Source of the DNA: an uncultured Bacteroidales bacterium
Lineage (GTDB): Bacteria; Bacteroidota; Bacteroidia; Bacteroidales; Muribaculaceae
DNA length: 64,000 nucleotides
Assembly: GCA_902762385.1 (NCBI GenBank)
Contig: CACWNQ010000007.1
Span: 1 to 64,000, forward strand
Reading direction: 5' to 3'
How positions within the stretch are numbered: the first letter of the stretch is position 1; each line of letters begins with the position of its first letter. A program made the position numbers and the translations under genes. The notes under the pieces were generated by a model that ran no database searches, was not told where the DNA came from, and saw nothing but the letters and a program-made list of their open reading frames with translations. Below are positions 14,969 through 25,298 of the stretch, piece after piece.

Positions 14969-17722
14969 ATGTTTAGATTTAAGAATTTTAAAATACTGCT
15001 TTTACTGATGCTTTTTGCCTTAAGTGGTCAAGATGCATGTGGTTATGCTGGTACATGGTTTAACTTTAAAGCTGCATTAAGTAAAACTGGTGAAGGGAGA
15101 ATTTATGGAAGTTTTGTAAGTAAAGAAAAAGCTGTAAATAAGGAGTATGAAGACACCGTTATTAGGCATCGTGTTGATGATACTCGCAATGCAGGTAGCG
15201 ATGTAAATATATATACACCAGACGATGTTACGTTACATTTATATGCAGTTGCAGAAGATGGTTGGGAGTTCGTAGAATGGCAAGATAATTCAGGAAATAA
15301 ACTTAGTACAAGTACTCCATGTGATGCCAATGGTGATAGCACTACCGAATCATCAAAATATGGATATGCCTCAATACCAAAATTTCATAGCGAAAATGTC
15401 TGTGGAAGACCTTATGGTCCAAAAGAAGGCGATGCCGAAGGTCATCAAACACAACATAAAGGAGAATATAAGTATAATTATTACACCCGTGTAGATGCTT
15501 ATTATAAAGCAGTTTTCCTTAAACTTGAAAATGACCCTGTTGTAACTGCGCAGCCACTTGATGAGACATTGGGATTGGCCTCATTTTCTCCAGGAGATAA
15601 TCAAGTGGGGGACATAGTCACTATTGCAACTCACCCTACAGGGGCTAAAGACAAAGGATATGAAAACAAATTCATTGGATGGCAGCATAATGGAGAATTT
15701 TTAAGAGATGACCAAGATAAGATAATTAGAGATAACCCATATACTTTTGAGGTAACAGAGGATAATGCTGGTGTTTATTATGCGGTTTATGAAAGTGGAT
15801 ACCTTTTTTATAGGATAAAAAACTTTGTAACAAAAGACTATTTCGATGCAATTAGTGATAATGTTACAGGGACTGGTTTGGTTGCTTGTGAAAGAGCTCT
15901 ATCTAATGATTTTATCTTGGAAAATGATGGAACCTGTAAAGCAGGTTCGATATATCAGATTCATTCATATAAAAACACTGACAGTAGTGGTCGATTAGTA
16001 TATGATTTAGAGGTACAAAATAAACATACGAAAGATTACTATTCTCTTCCATCTGCTTACATAAGAATTAATCAAGACGTTGATAAAAATGCTTGGAACT
16101 TTTCAACAAGTAACGATGATGGCCAGGGTGCAAGACTTAGAGTAAATGAAGAAGGTGTTCAATCCATTTCTAGTGTTCTTGATGACCGTTCATTGTGGTA
16201 TATCGAGCCAATGGATAAGGACTTAAACACAAAGGAGAACTACTTCTCTCTTGATCCTGATCCTGCGAAGTTGGTTGAGGTGGATGGTAAATATTACACC
16301 ACTTTGCGCACGTCTTGGAACATTTTGTTCAATCCTGAGCAGATGACTCCCTATGTTGTAACTGAGGTTGATGAAGTAAATGGTACATTTGATATGGAGC
16401 CTATCAGTGGCAATATCATCCCTGCTGGCACTCCAGTGATTATCGAGACCAAGAGCAATGATGTCGAAGAGAATCGCATGGTGCCCACTAAGAAAGCTGA
16501 AGCTAGTGGCGCAGTGCCTAGTGGAAACCAATTGGTGTCAAGTACAAAATACTTCCCTAACCAAAGTGTGGCTGTTGCAAATAATTACAAGAAGTTGATG
16601 GTCAATGACAATGGCCAGCTCGCCTTCGGTGGCAACGCATTAAGCACAGTCAACGGCAATGAAGCTTACCTTAGAGTGGATAAGGAGGTTGTCAAAATTC
16701 CTATTTTGCATCTTGCAGACATAGAACGCGATGGTATTAAAAACAAGCATTATACTATTGCCGATACGTTGATAGCGGTTGATTATTGCCATGTTGACGG
16801 AACAGAGGATGTTTACCTATGGTGTAAGGATCAAAAAAATGCATCTATTTTCCCAACGAATAAAAACGAAGATCAAATTGACTTCATGCGTCAAGGAGGT
16901 AATGATGCCCCTCAAAAGGGCGAATGGGACCAAAGCAACTGGGTAGTACTTAAACTCACTGGACCGGATGGACTTAACAAGGCAGAAGAAGCTGTTCCTA
17001 CGATTAATGGACAAAAGCAAAAGCGCTTTATTAAAGAGAAAACTGTTACAGGAAAATATATTGATGATAAAAACTTCATGATTGAAGTAGAAAATAACAA
17101 TTTTACTGTTGAAGAAGGTGAAGCGTCTTATACTCCCAATGTTTATGCAACAACCAACTTCTTACTAGAAAACCTCAATATATGGGGAGATGAACGTGAT
17201 GGTGGATATACCTCAGGAAACCCGAATCAGAACTATTTCTTCATGAACCCAAAGATTCAGGAGGTTTGTACTGTTACTTATGCCGTCTGGGATAAGGATA
17301 GGAGTATGTTTGTTGTTCCATCATCAAGTGGATTTACAGGTTCAATTAATGTAGCTTGGGATTATAATGAACCATTGGGAGTAGCAGAGGCTCTGACACA
17401 GGTAATAGAAAATAGTCAAGTAGAGATTGCCTATAACTTCTTAGCCGTGGTTAACCGTACCGATTTTGGTTATGGCCCAGGTTTTGAGCCATCAAAGTCT
17501 ACTTCAGACAATCCATTACTTGTTTATCCACTTAACCTTGATCCAGCGAATGAAAATAATGTCATCACCGCCATCGACGGTGTGCAGTCGGGCAAGACCA
17601 TTACCCGCGTGGTTTATTACAACCTGATTGGCGTGGAGAGTGATAAACCACATCCTGGTATCAACATTGTTGAGACTCGCTACAGCGACGGAACCCGCAC
17701 GACAACTAAGATAATAAGATAA
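14969..17722 (+). CDS. large secreted protein with InlB-like repeat region
   Basis: A 917-residue exported protein with a signal peptide at residues 1-26. Near residues 85-105, VTLHLYAVAEDGWEFVEW resembles divergent InlB B-repeats, and FIGWQHNGEF near 240 is a second such repeat. A module at about 435-500 (GKYYTTLRTSWNI, then NIIPAGTPVIIETKSN) is shared with the gene at 11948. The C-terminus (ITRVVYYNLIGVESDKPHPGIN) is a sorting-tail variant. Most of the gene is A/T-rich, but the shared module and the tail are not. The start is the ATG at 14969; a GTG immediately precedes it. Likely a surface or adhesion protein. Confidence 0.75.
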   Translation: MFRFKNFKILLLLMLFALSGQDACGYAGTWFNFKAALSKTGEGRIYGSFVSKEKAVNKEYEDTVIRHRVDDTRNAGSDVNIYTPDDVTLHLYAVAEDGWEFVEWQDNSGNKLSTSTPCDANGDSTTESSKYGYASIPKFHSENVCGRPYGPKEGDAEGHQTQHKGEYKYNYYTRVDAYYKAVFLKLENDPVVTAQPLDETLGLASFSPGDNQVGDIVTIATHPTGAKDKGYENKFIGWQHNGEFLRDDQDKIIRDNPYTFEVTEDNAGVYYAVYESGYLFYRIKNFVTKDYFDAISDNVTGTGLVACERALSNDFILENDGTCKAGSIYQIHSYKNTDSSGRLVYDLEVQNKHTKDYYSLPSAYIRINQDVDKNAWNFSTSNDDGQGARLRVNEEGVQSISSVLDDRSLWYIEPMDKDLNTKENYFSLDPDPAKLVEVDGKYYTTLRTSWNILFNPEQMTPYVVTEVDEVNGTFDMEPISGNIIPAGTPVIIETKSNDVEENRMVPTKKAEASGAVPSGNQLVSSTKYFPNQSVAVANNYKKLMVNDNGQLAFGGNALSTVNGNEAYLRVDKEVVKIPILHLADIERDGIKNKHYTIADTLIAVDYCHVDGTEDVYLWCKDQKNASIFPTNKNEDQIDFMRQGGNDAPQKGEWDQSNWVVLKLTGPDGLNKAEEAVPTINGQKQKRFIKEKTVTGKYIDDKNFMIEVENNNFTVEEGEASYTPNVYATTNFLLENLNIWGDERDGGYTSGNPNQNYFFMNPKIQEVCTVTYAVWDKDRSMFVVPSSSGFTGSINVAWDYNEPLGVAEALTQVIENSQVEIAYNFLAVVNRTDFGYGPGFEPSKSTSDNPLLVYPLNLDPANENNVITAIDGVQSGKTITRVVYYNLIGVESDKPHPGINIVETRYSDGTRTTTKIIR

Positions 17723-17740
17723 ATTTTTGTTATCAGCACT

Positions 17741-17780
17741 ACAACAACGGTGAGCGATAGTGATTGCTTGCCGTTGTTGT
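17741..17780 (+). terminator. probable terminator after the 917-residue protein
   Basis: ACAACAACGG and CCGTTGTTGT are a perfect 10-bp inverted repeat with a 20-base loop. It lacks a clear T run, so it is less certain. Confidence 0.55.
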
Positions 17781-17876
17781 ATTATGAGAAAAACTTCAAT
17801 TCTTAAAAAATGTTATAAAACGGCTTGGTTTCCCACAAAATCATTAATTTAGCAAACTAATCATGAACGAGCTGTA

Positions 17877-19328
17877 ATGATACTTGCCGAACTCTTTCCA
17901 TATTCGCGGTTGATTTTTACAATCTTGTATGGTATCACTGCTGTGGCGATAATCGGGGTGGTGGTAAGCGAAAACCGTAACCCTGTGAAGACATTGGCAT
18001 GGATTACCGTGCTAGTGCTCTTGCCTGTGGTGGGTATCATTCTGTATATCTTCTTCGGGCGCAGCTTGCGGCATATTCGCATGATTTCTAGGAAGAAACG
18101 CCTCAGGTTGACCAATCGTGAAGACATCAAGCACCTAATGCGAACGCGCCAGGTGGTCCGCTATGAGGACGAGAAAAGCGAGCATCAGCAGATGATAAAT
18201 CTGGTTAATAGCGTTCAGGGCTCACCTTACCTTGCCAACAACGAAGTGGAGATTTACACCAATGGCAAGGATAAGTTTGACGCTTTGAAGCGTGACCTAC
18301 TGGCTGCTGAGCGATATATCCACATCCAATATTACATTATTGAAAATGACACCTTAGGCAACGAGATTGCCGAGATACTCAAGGCCAAGGTTGCCGAGGG
18401 CGTGAAGGTGCGCGTGCTGTATGACCACGTGGGATCATTCCACTTCGACATGTCGTATTTCAAGAAGTTGCGCAAGGCAGGTGTGGATGTGTATCCGTTC
18501 ATGCAGATTACCTTCCCTGAGTTTGCCAATCGCATCAACTGGCGAAACCACCGCAAGATAGTCGTTATTGACGGCAAGGTGGGCTACATAGGTGGCATGA
18601 ACATAGCCGACCGCTATATAGATGGCGGCAAAATGGGTCACTGGCGCGACACTCACCTGCGCGTGGTAGGCGACATAGTGGCAGCGCTTCAGGTGTCGTT
18701 TGCCATCGATTGGAACTTCATGAAGCGTGAGCTCATCGAGGAGCCGGTGGCTATGGTAGAACCCGGTTCAATTGCCAATCCTATAGGTATGCAGCTAGTT
18801 ACCAGCGGCCCCACGAGCCAGTGGGTGAACATGGCATTTGTGTTCCAGAAAGCCATTGACAGCGCCCGCAAGTATGTCTACATACAGACTCCATATTTCT
18901 TGCCTAGCGACAGCCTGCTCAAGGCATTGCAGGTGGCAGCGCTGAGCAAGGTGGATGTGCGATTGATGATACCACGAAAACCCGACAGCGTCTTGCTCCG
19001 TTATGCGTCGTATTCCTACGTGAAGCAATGCCTCGATGCAGGAATTAAGATTTACTTCTATGAACCAGGAATGCTTCATTCAAAGGTAGTGGTGATTGAT
19101 GACGATTTCGTCACCACGGGTTCGACCAACTTCGACTTCCGCAGTTTTGAACACAACTTCGAGAGCAATGTGCTGCTCTACAGCAAGGAATTTAACCGTC
19201 GCATGTGCGATGTGATGCTGGCCGACATGAAGCAGTGCAGCCGCATCAGTCTGCGCGCTTGGCGCAAGCGCCCGCTGTGGCAAAAGGCCGTGGAGAGCAT
19301 TGTGCGCCTCTTTGGACCACTGCTTTGA
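17877..19328 (+). CDS. cls: cardiolipin synthase
   Basis: A 483-residue membrane enzyme that condenses phosphatidylglycerol into cardiolipin. Two transmembrane helices at residues about 7-30 and 36-60 are followed by two phospholipase D domains, each with an HxKxxxxD motif: HRKIVVIDGKVGYIGG (about residue 223) and HSKVVVIDDDFVTTGSTN (about 400). The length and arrangement are those of the ClsA type. It is followed by a short TCTAG-rich spacer and a secreted glycosidase gene. Confidence 0.95.
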   Translation: MILAELFPYSRLIFTILYGITAVAIIGVVVSENRNPVKTLAWITVLVLLPVVGIILYIFFGRSLRHIRMISRKKRLRLTNREDIKHLMRTRQVVRYEDEKSEHQQMINLVNSVQGSPYLANNEVEIYTNGKDKFDALKRDLLAAERYIHIQYYIIENDTLGNEIAEILKAKVAEGVKVRVLYDHVGSFHFDMSYFKKLRKAGVDVYPFMQITFPEFANRINWRNHRKIVVIDGKVGYIGGMNIADRYIDGGKMGHWRDTHLRVVGDIVAALQVSFAIDWNFMKRELIEEPVAMVEPGSIANPIGMQLVTSGPTSQWVNMAFVFQKAIDSARKYVYIQTPYFLPSDSLLKALQVAALSKVDVRLMIPRKPDSVLLRYASYSYVKQCLDAGIKIYFYEPGMLHSKVVVIDDDFVTTGSTNFDFRSFEHNFESNVLLYSKEFNRRMCDVMLADMKQCSRISLRAWRKRPLWQKAVESIVRLFGPLL

Positions 19329-19330
19329 GA

Positions 19331-19375
19331 GTTCTTAGTTATTCTAGTTTTTCTAGATAGTCTAGCACTTAATAC
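19331..19375. repeat. TCTAG-type simple repeat
   Basis: The spacer after cls contains TTCTAGTTTTTCTAGATAGTCTAG and then two ACTTAAT copies. Like other spacers here it is a short imperfect array with no coding content. Confidence 0.6.
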
Positions 19376-19384
19376 TTAATATCA

Positions 19385-20917
19385 ATGAATACATTTAGAA
19401 AAATCGCAGTTGCCATCGCACTCCTTGTTGCTGTGATGGCAAGTGCTCAAGATGCACCTAAGCGCGAGTTTCGTGGGGCTTGGCTCCATATTATTGGTCA
19501 GGGGCAGTATGCCAAGATGACTCCGAGTGAAACGCAGGATTACTTGCGTGACCAACTCAATAAGCTCGATAGTGCTGGTGTTAATGCCGTGATTTGGCAA
19601 GTTCGCCCTCAGGCCGATGCTGCCTACATTAGCGACCTTGAACCATGGTCGCGATGGTTGACCGGTGAAGCAGGTAAAGCCCCCAATCCTGTTTGGGACC
19701 CATTGCAGTTTATGATTGACGAGTGCCACAGTCGTGGCATGGAGCTGCACGCCTGGATTAACCCTTATCGCGTGACCAGTGGCGCAAAAGACCAGCCTGC
19801 CGAAGGGCACATCTACTACAGGCATCCCGAGTGGTTCCTTAAGTATGCCGATGGCAAGATCTATTTTGACCCTGCTTTGCCCGAGAGCCGTGACTTTATC
19901 AACCTCGTGGTGCGCGATATGATTACTCGCTATGACCTGGATGCCATACACATGGATGACTATTTCTATCCCTACCCTGTGAAGGGGGTAGAGTTCCCCG
20001 ATACAGCCTCGTTTGCCCGTTACGGGAAGGGTTGGGGCGATAAGGGTGACTGGCGTCGCCACAACGTGGACCTGCTCATTGAGCAACTGCATAACACAAT
20101 CAGCAGCACCAAGCCATGGGTGAGATTTGGCATCAGTCCGTTCGGAATTTGGCGAAACAAGAAAAGCGACCGTAACGGTAGCGAGACCAATGGATTGGAA
20201 TGCTATGATGCCCTATATGCCGATTGCCCCAAGTGGACGGCAATGGGATGGGTCGACTATATGGTGCCGCAGCTCTACTGGGAACTCGAGCACAAAGCAG
20301 CTAGTGACCTTGTGCTTAGCTATTGGTGGAACAATCATGCCAATGGCCGTCACATGTACTATGGCCAGGCTGTGCGCAATGTGATGGATCATCGCGACAT
20401 CCCCGACACTCTCAATCCAACACAGCTTAATCATAAGATAGAACTGATGCGTGAATTGCCTAACGTGCATGGTGTGACTTGGTGGCCAGGCTATGACGTG
20501 GCAAAGAATTATAAGGGGATGCTTGACTCATTGAACAATAATCAGATGAGCACTAAAGCATTGTGCCCTGCTGTGACTTGGCTTGACAGTGTGGCTCCAG
20601 CGCAAGTGAGAAACCTGCGCTTCGAGAAGAACAAGCTTGAAACTGTGATTTCGTGGGATGCTCCAGTGACCACCGATCCTATGCAAGAGGCGGTGAGATA
20701 TGTGGTATATGGTTTTAAAGAAGGAGAACCCATCGACCTTGAGAATTCTCGTGCAATCATGCGAGTGACCAACAAGACGTCGATAACAGTACCAACGCTT
20801 AATATTCCCAAGAAACACAAGATGGCGCGTCCGCCAGGCACTACCTACGTAGTCACAGCCCTTGACAGGTGTAACAATGAGAGCCCTGCATGCGAGCCAG
20901 TGACAGTTCGTTTCTAG
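19385..20917 (+). CDS. GHL10-type (DUF187) secreted glycoside hydrolase
   Basis: A 510-residue exported protein. Residues 1-21 form a signal peptide. The catalytic barrel begins REFRGAWLHIIGQG, and LNKLDSAGVNAVIWQVRPQADA is the signature of the YngK/GHL10 family. HAWINPYRVT, DAIHMDDYFYPYP and VPQLYWELEH mark later strands; the acidic residues in MDDYF are likely catalytic. A fibronectin III-like domain (about 405-510) closes the protein. Family members act on cell-wall or complex glycans, but the exact substrate here is not readable. Confidence 0.88.
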   Translation: MNTFRKIAVAIALLVAVMASAQDAPKREFRGAWLHIIGQGQYAKMTPSETQDYLRDQLNKLDSAGVNAVIWQVRPQADAAYISDLEPWSRWLTGEAGKAPNPVWDPLQFMIDECHSRGMELHAWINPYRVTSGAKDQPAEGHIYYRHPEWFLKYADGKIYFDPALPESRDFINLVVRDMITRYDLDAIHMDDYFYPYPVKGVEFPDTASFARYGKGWGDKGDWRRHNVDLLIEQLHNTISSTKPWVRFGISPFGIWRNKKSDRNGSETNGLECYDALYADCPKWTAMGWVDYMVPQLYWELEHKAASDLVLSYWWNNHANGRHMYYGQAVRNVMDHRDIPDTLNPTQLNHKIELMRELPNVHGVTWWPGYDVAKNYKGMLDSLNNNQMSTKALCPAVTWLDSVAPAQVRNLRFEKNKLETVISWDAPVTTDPMQEAVRYVVYGFKEGEPIDLENSRAIMRVTNKTSITVPTLNIPKKHKMARPPGTTYVVTALDRCNNESPACEPVTVRF

Positions 20918-20937
20918 GTGTCCACCTTTTAGTCAAA

Positions 20938-20998
20938 CAACAAGAACAACATTTTTACAACTATAATAAAAGTTGTTGGTGTTGTTCTTTTGTTGTTG
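20938..20998. terminator. long imperfect hairpin between convergent genes
   Basis: CAACAAGAACAAC pairs with GTTGTTCTT-TTGTTG, and an inner ACAACT/AGTTGT stem lies inside. It separates the convergent ends of the glycosidase and RluA genes and probably stops both. Confidence 0.65.
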
Positions 20999-21001
20999 TA
21001 A

Positions 21002-22642
21002 TTACTTGGAATTTAGGTGTTTGTGTGATACCAAAGATACTTTATCACCAGTAACAGGGTGAGTGAAGGATATGGTTTGGGCGTGGAGGTGCAGTCGGTC
21101 GCTTGCAGTGCCATAAAGCATGTCGCCCACGATGGGACAGTTAAGTCCTTGTGGATGCGAAGCGTGCACTCGCAGTTGGTGGGTGCGACCAGTAAGTGGT
21201 GTGAACTCAACCAAGGTGCGATTGCCACGATGTTCCAATACACGATAGTGCGTTATGGCTTGTTTGCCGTTCTTGAAATCCACGACTTGTCGTGGACGGT
21301 CGTCAGTATTTGGGCGCAGTGGCAGGTCGATTATACCTTCTTGCTCGGCTGGGCAGCCGTCGAGCAATGCAAGATAGGTTTTGTGCACTTTTCGTTGCTC
21401 AAATTGTTGTCGCAAAGCGCTTTGAATGTCCTTTGTCTTGGCAATCACCACTAGACCACTTGTGGCTTGATCGAGGCGATGCACTTCGAGAGCATTTTCG
21501 CCTTCGGGTAGCATTTTGTGCACTATTTCCAGCAACGATTCCGCTTCTTTGTCTTTGCCCGGCACTGTGAGCATTCCTGCGGGCTTGTCGATGACAATGA
21601 GCCACTGGTCTTCGTAGACAACTATCAGTTCCTTGTTGCTGGTTGTGACGAGTGGGTTGTCCTCAACGTTAAGCCCTTGCAGCATAAACTCCATCAACGG
21701 GAGACACTTGCTGCGACAGGCAGGGTAGAAGTGCCCGTGATGGCGCACTTCGCCTTGTGGTGATTGTCCAACCCAAAACTCTGCCATGCACACAGGCTTG
21801 AGACCATTCAGGAACGCATATTGCAGCAATTTTGGGGCGCAGCAATCGCCAGTGCCACCAGGTGGCAAGCGGTTAAAACGTTGATGAAAGATGGTGGCTA
21901 TGTCCTTGCTCTCGCCACGAGCATTGTTTACCACATAGTTCTTGAACAACACATTCTGCAATTGTTCGCTCTTGATGCGACGCTTAGCTTTTAGGTCGTT
22001 GATGATTGTTTGAAAGTCGTTTAACTTTTGAGTGATAATTTCGATTTCGGCATTGTGGCGTTTTTTGAGCCGTCGCATCTCGGCTTTCATGAATTGGCTC
22101 TCTTTGATTAGTGCCGCTTCTTGTTCAGCAGAAATGTTGCCCTCGCTGCGCAATTTGTCGCGCTTGGCTTTGGCTGATTCCATTGCTTGGCGCATCTTGA
22201 TTTCCTCGTCCTCATGTTTCGCCAATATGGTGCTTAGAAGTTCTTCGGTCTCCTTTCTTTCAGGGGAATTTTCCAACGCCTCTATGCTGTGGTTTATCTC
22301 GGTAATCTCGGCTTCGCCAGTACGAAAAAGCCCTTGAGGTTCAAGCAGGTTATAGATGTGCGGCACGAAATAGGGGTGTTCGCCAGTGTGGGCAAGGTTG
22401 CCTGAGTAGGCGGCCAGATAGCCTAGCATGCCGTTGTTGTCCTTCACCACTAGCACTCCTAGCATTTTACCTGCCATGAGTTCATCGCGCCATTGCTTTT
22501 GGTTCAGAGCATAGTCCATAACCTCGGCAGCAGCTATTTTGCTCAACTTGTGAGGAATGTAGTGCATGGGGTAGGTGAAGCGTGTGGGCAACTCTATGCT
22601 GCACACGTCGCAGTGAAACCTGTGTATTTTGCTGTCACTCAT
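21002..22642 (-). CDS. RluA-family pseudouridine synthase with long N-terminal extension
   Basis: A 546-residue protein. The C-terminal 220 residues are a complete RluA-type domain: VVYEDQWLIVIDKPAGMLTVPG, the catalytic Asp in HRLDQATSGL, and GRTHQLRVHASHP. The first 310 residues are an extension: a Cys-x-x-Cys segment (FHCDVC), a globular part with LLEPQGLFRTGE, a charged coiled coil (about 125-220) and a Cys/His-rich linker. Such long forms are known in Bacteroidota and some proteobacteria; the RNA target is not established. The start is the ATG at 22642, five codons inside the longest frame. Confidence 0.85.
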   Translation of the reverse strand: MSDSKIHRFHCDVCSIELPTRFTYPMHYIPHKLSKIAAAEVMDYALNQKQWRDELMAGKMLGVLVVKDNNGMLGYLAAYSGNLAHTGEHPYFVPHIYNLLEPQGLFRTGEAEITEINHSIEALENSPERKETEELLSTILAKHEDEEIKMRQAMESAKAKRDKLRSEGNISAEQEAALIKESQFMKAEMRRLKKRHNAEIEIITQKLNDFQTIINDLKAKRRIKSEQLQNVLFKNYVVNNARGESKDIATIFHQRFNRLPPGGTGDCCAPKLLQYAFLNGLKPVCMAEFWVGQSPQGEVRHHGHFYPACRSKCLPLMEFMLQGLNVEDNPLVTTSNKELIVVYEDQWLIVIDKPAGMLTVPGKDKEAESLLEIVHKMLPEGENALEVHRLDQATSGLVVIAKTKDIQSALRQQFEQRKVHKTYLALLDGCPAEQEGIIDLPLRPNTDDRPRQVVDFKNGKQAITHYRVLEHRGNRTLVEFTPLTGRTHQLRVHASHPQGLNCPIVGDMLYGTASDRLHLHAQTISFTHPVTGDKVSLVSHKHLNSK

Positions 22643-22726
22643 AACTTGGAGCCACAAAACTACAAAAAAAACTCCTATTGCTGATGTGGTAGCATATTAA
22701 ATAACTATAAAATGGGTGACTGGTAA

Positions 22727-22756
22727 TTTGTTATTGAAAACTATTTTGTAACTTTG
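22727..22756 (+). promoter_or_regulatory. promoter of parE
   Basis: TTTG at 22727-22730, an 18-base spacer, and TAACTTTG at 22749-22756. The leader to the ATG is about 85 bases and includes the AATGC-type repeat. Confidence 0.7.
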
Positions 22757-22775
22757 CAAGTTGAGACCTTTTATA

Positions 22776-22811
22776 TAATGCATAATGCAAAATGCTTAAT
22801 GCACAATGAGG
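22776..22811. repeat. ATAATGCA-type repeat in the parE leader
   Basis: Imperfect copies of ATAATGCATAATGCAAAATGC and variants. A related block (ATGCAAAATGCATAATTC) lies at 13624-13655 after the 558-residue protein gene, so the motif is dispersed between genes. Confidence 0.65.
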
Positions 22812-22842
22812 CTCATTTCGATAATTATTAGACGATTTTTTA

Positions 22843-24795
22843 ATGGCTGAAGAATTAGAATTACAAGATAACACACAGCAGCAAGGCAGTGACTTTGGTG
22901 GCTATGAGAAGTTGGTGACTTTAACCCCTCGTGAGCACATCAGGTTGCGTCCTGGTATGTATATAGGCAAGCTAGGCGACGGCAGTCAGAGCGATGACGG
23001 CATCTATGTGCTGATGAAGGAGGTGATTGATAACTCCATCGATGAGTTCAACACCGGCTTTGCCAAGCCACGCATCGATGTTACAGTAGAGGACGGCAAG
23101 GTTACCATTCGCGATTACGGCCGTGGAATTCCACTCGATCAGGTAAAAGATGCTTCGAGTAAGATGAACACCGGTGCCAAGTATGATACTAAGAATTACA
23201 AACGCTCGGTAGGACTTAACGGTGTGGGTATCAAGGCTGTTAATGCTCTGTCGTCGAGTTTCTTCATTCGCTCGGTACGAGACGGTCAGTGCTCGGCTGT
23301 GACCTATAAGGAAGGCCTTGTTGAAAAAGAGACAGGCATAATTGCTGCCAATCCAGACGATGAGAATGGCACCGTTGTAGAGTTTACCCCCGACAACACC
23401 ATCTTCAAGAACTATGAGTACCGCGAGGACATCATCGAAGTGATGATAAAGAACTACTCGTTCCTGAATACAGGTCTGTCGCTTTACTACAATGGTAAGC
23501 GTTACCACTCTCGCAACGGCTTAAGCGACCTTGTGAACGAGAATATGACCAACGACCCGTTGTATCCGCTCATGCACTTCACTGGCGATGACATCGAGGT
23601 GGTGATAACACACGCGGCCCAGATGGGCGAGGAGTTCTACTCGTTTGTAAACGGTCAGCACACCACGCAAGGTGGTACTCATCAGAGTGCATTTCGTGAG
23701 GCCTTGTCGCGCACAATCAAGGACTTTTATGGCAAGAACTTTGAGTATAGCGACATTCGTAACGGCATCGTTGCCGCCATAAGCATCAAGGTGGAAGAGC
23801 CAGTGTTTGAGTCGCAGACCAAGATTAAGCTCGGCTCAAGCGTGATGTGGAAGGATGGTCCCACCATCTATAAGTTCATCAACGACTACATCAAGAAAGA
23901 ACTCGATAACTATCTTCACAAGACGCCTGCAACTGCCGATGTGCTGCTCAAGAAGATCCAAGAGAACGAGAAAGAGCGCAAGGCTATTGCCGGTGTTACT
24001 AAGGTGACTCGCGAGCGCATGAAGAAGGCAGCTCTTCACAACGACAAGCTGCGTGACTGCCGCGTGCATTACAACGATAGCCGTGGCGACCGCCGTGAGG
24101 AATCGTGCCTGTTCATCACCGAGGGACTCTCGGCGAGTGGTTCCATTACCAAGATTCGTGATGTGCAGACTCAAGCTGTGTTCTCGTTGCGTGGTAAACC
24201 GCTTAACACATTCGGATTGCCACCTGCACAAGTTTACAAGAACGAAGAGTTTGGCCTATTGCAGGCTGCACTTAATATTGACGACGGCATCGAGGGACTG
24301 CGCTACAACAAGGTGATTATCGCTACCGATGCCGATGTCGACGGAATGCACATCAGGTTGCTGTTGCTCACTTATTTCCTTCAGTTCTATCCTGAACTCG
24401 TTAAGAGTGGTCACTTGTATATCTTGCAAACCCCGTTGTTCCGTGTGCTCAACCGCAAGGATGCAAAGCGCAAGAACCGTAGTGCCGGTCGCGAGGCAAA
24501 GAAGAACAAAGTGGAGACCTACTACTGCTATAGTGACGAAGAGCGCATTGCCGCCATCAACAAGCTTGGTGAAAACGCTGAGATAACCCGATTCAAAGGA
24601 TTGGGAGAAATATCGCCCGAGGAGTTTGTTGACTTCATTGGTCCCGAGATGCGTCTAGACCGTGTGCGCCTGCGCAAGGAAGATAACGTGAAGCAGTTGC
24701 TCACCTTCTTCATGGGTAAGAACACTATGGAGCGCCAAAACTTTATTATTGACAATCTAGTAATTGAAGACGATGAAGACATCACAGTGCACTGA
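22843..24795 (+). CDS. parE: DNA topoisomerase IV subunit B
   Basis: A 650-residue ATPase subunit of a type IIA topoisomerase that decatenates daughter chromosomes with ParC. Seen: the GHKL motifs [15 protein letters not shown] and [14 protein letters not shown]; the transducer lysine region; the TOPRIM domain ([12 protein letters not shown], then [14 protein letters not shown]); and the end [16 protein letters not shown]. Where GyrB has EGDSAGGS this protein has EGLSASGS, a form known in Bacteroidota ParE. It overlaps coaD by 23 bases, and an S41 peptidase gene follows. Confidence 0.9.
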   Translation: MAEELELQDNTQQQGSDFGGYEKLVTLTPREHIRLRPGMYIGKLGDGSQSDDGIYVLMKEVIDNSIDEFNTGFAKPRIDVTVEDGKVTIRDYGRGIPLDQVKDASSKMNTGAKYDTKNYKRSVGLNGVGIKAVNALSSSFFIRSVRDGQCSAVTYKEGLVEKETGIIAANPDDENGTVVEFTPDNTIFKNYEYREDIIEVMIKNYSFLNTGLSLYYNGKRYHSRNGLSDLVNENMTNDPLYPLMHFTGDDIEVVITHAAQMGEEFYSFVNGQHTTQGGTHQSAFREALSRTIKDFYGKNFEYSDIRNGIVAAISIKVEEPVFESQTKIKLGSSVMWKDGPTIYKFINDYIKKELDNYLHKTPATADVLLKKIQENEKERKAIAGVTKVTRERMKKAALHNDKLRDCRVHYNDSRGDRREESCLFITEGLSASGSITKIRDVQTQAVFSLRGKPLNTFGLPPAQVYKNEEFGLLQAALNIDDGIEGLRYNKVIIATDADVDGMHIRLLLLTYFLQFYPELVKSGHLYILQTPLFRVLNRKDAKRKNRSAGREAKKNKVETYYCYSDEERIAAINKLGENAEITRFKGLGEISPEEFVDFIGPEMRLDRVRLRKEDNVKQLLTFFMGKNTMERQNFIIDNLVIEDDEDITVH

Positions 24796-25267
24796 TGGCA
24801 AGAGGATAGCCATGTTTCAGGGTTCGTTTGACCCATTTACACGTGGACATGAGTCGATAGTTAGAAGGGCATTGCCGCTCTTTGACGAGATAGTTGTGGC
24901 AGTGGTTAGTAACATCGCCAAGAAGCCATTCATGAGTATAGAAAATAGGTTGGAGTTCATCAAGCAGGTGTTTGCAGGCGAACCACGTGTGCGTGTGGTG
25001 GCATCTGAAGGCTTGACCGTTGACGTTGCTCGCGAGGTGGGAGCCACATGCCTGCTGCGCGGTGTGCGCATGATTCAGGACTTTGAAAATGAGATGCACA
25101 TGGCCGAGATTAACCGTCGATTGAGTGGCATTGAGACCGTGCTCTTGTACACCTTGCCCGAATTCAGCCACATTAGTTCGACCATTGTGCGCGAACTTTA
25201 CAACTACAGTCAGGACGTGAGTGACTACTTGCCCGCCAACGCGCCTGTCAATTTGTTGGGCAAGTAA
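24773..25267 (+). CDS. coaD: phosphopantetheine adenylyltransferase
   Basis: A 164-residue enzyme that transfers AMP to 4'-phosphopantetheine in coenzyme A synthesis. The nucleotidyltransferase motifs [14 protein letters not shown] and [13 protein letters not shown] are present, with [22 protein letters not shown] between them. The start is the ATG at 24773, inside the end of parE; a TTG lies three codons upstream and a further ATG at 24812 would remove the first strand. The overlap indicates translational coupling with parE. Confidence 0.95.
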   Translation: MKTSQCTDGKRIAMFQGSFDPFTRGHESIVRRALPLFDEIVVAVVSNIAKKPFMSIENRLEFIKQVFAGEPRVRVVASEGLTVDVAREVGATCLLRGVRMIQDFENEMHMAEINRRLSGIETVLLYTLPEFSHISSTIVRELYNYSQDVSDYLPANAPVNLLGK

Positions 25268-25298
25268 TGGAGAAACACAGAATAATAATTTTTAGAAT

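Noticed and set aside
24764-24772. Earlier TTG start of coaD
   Set aside because: The family starts just before the GSFDPFT strand and an ATG is available three codons later.
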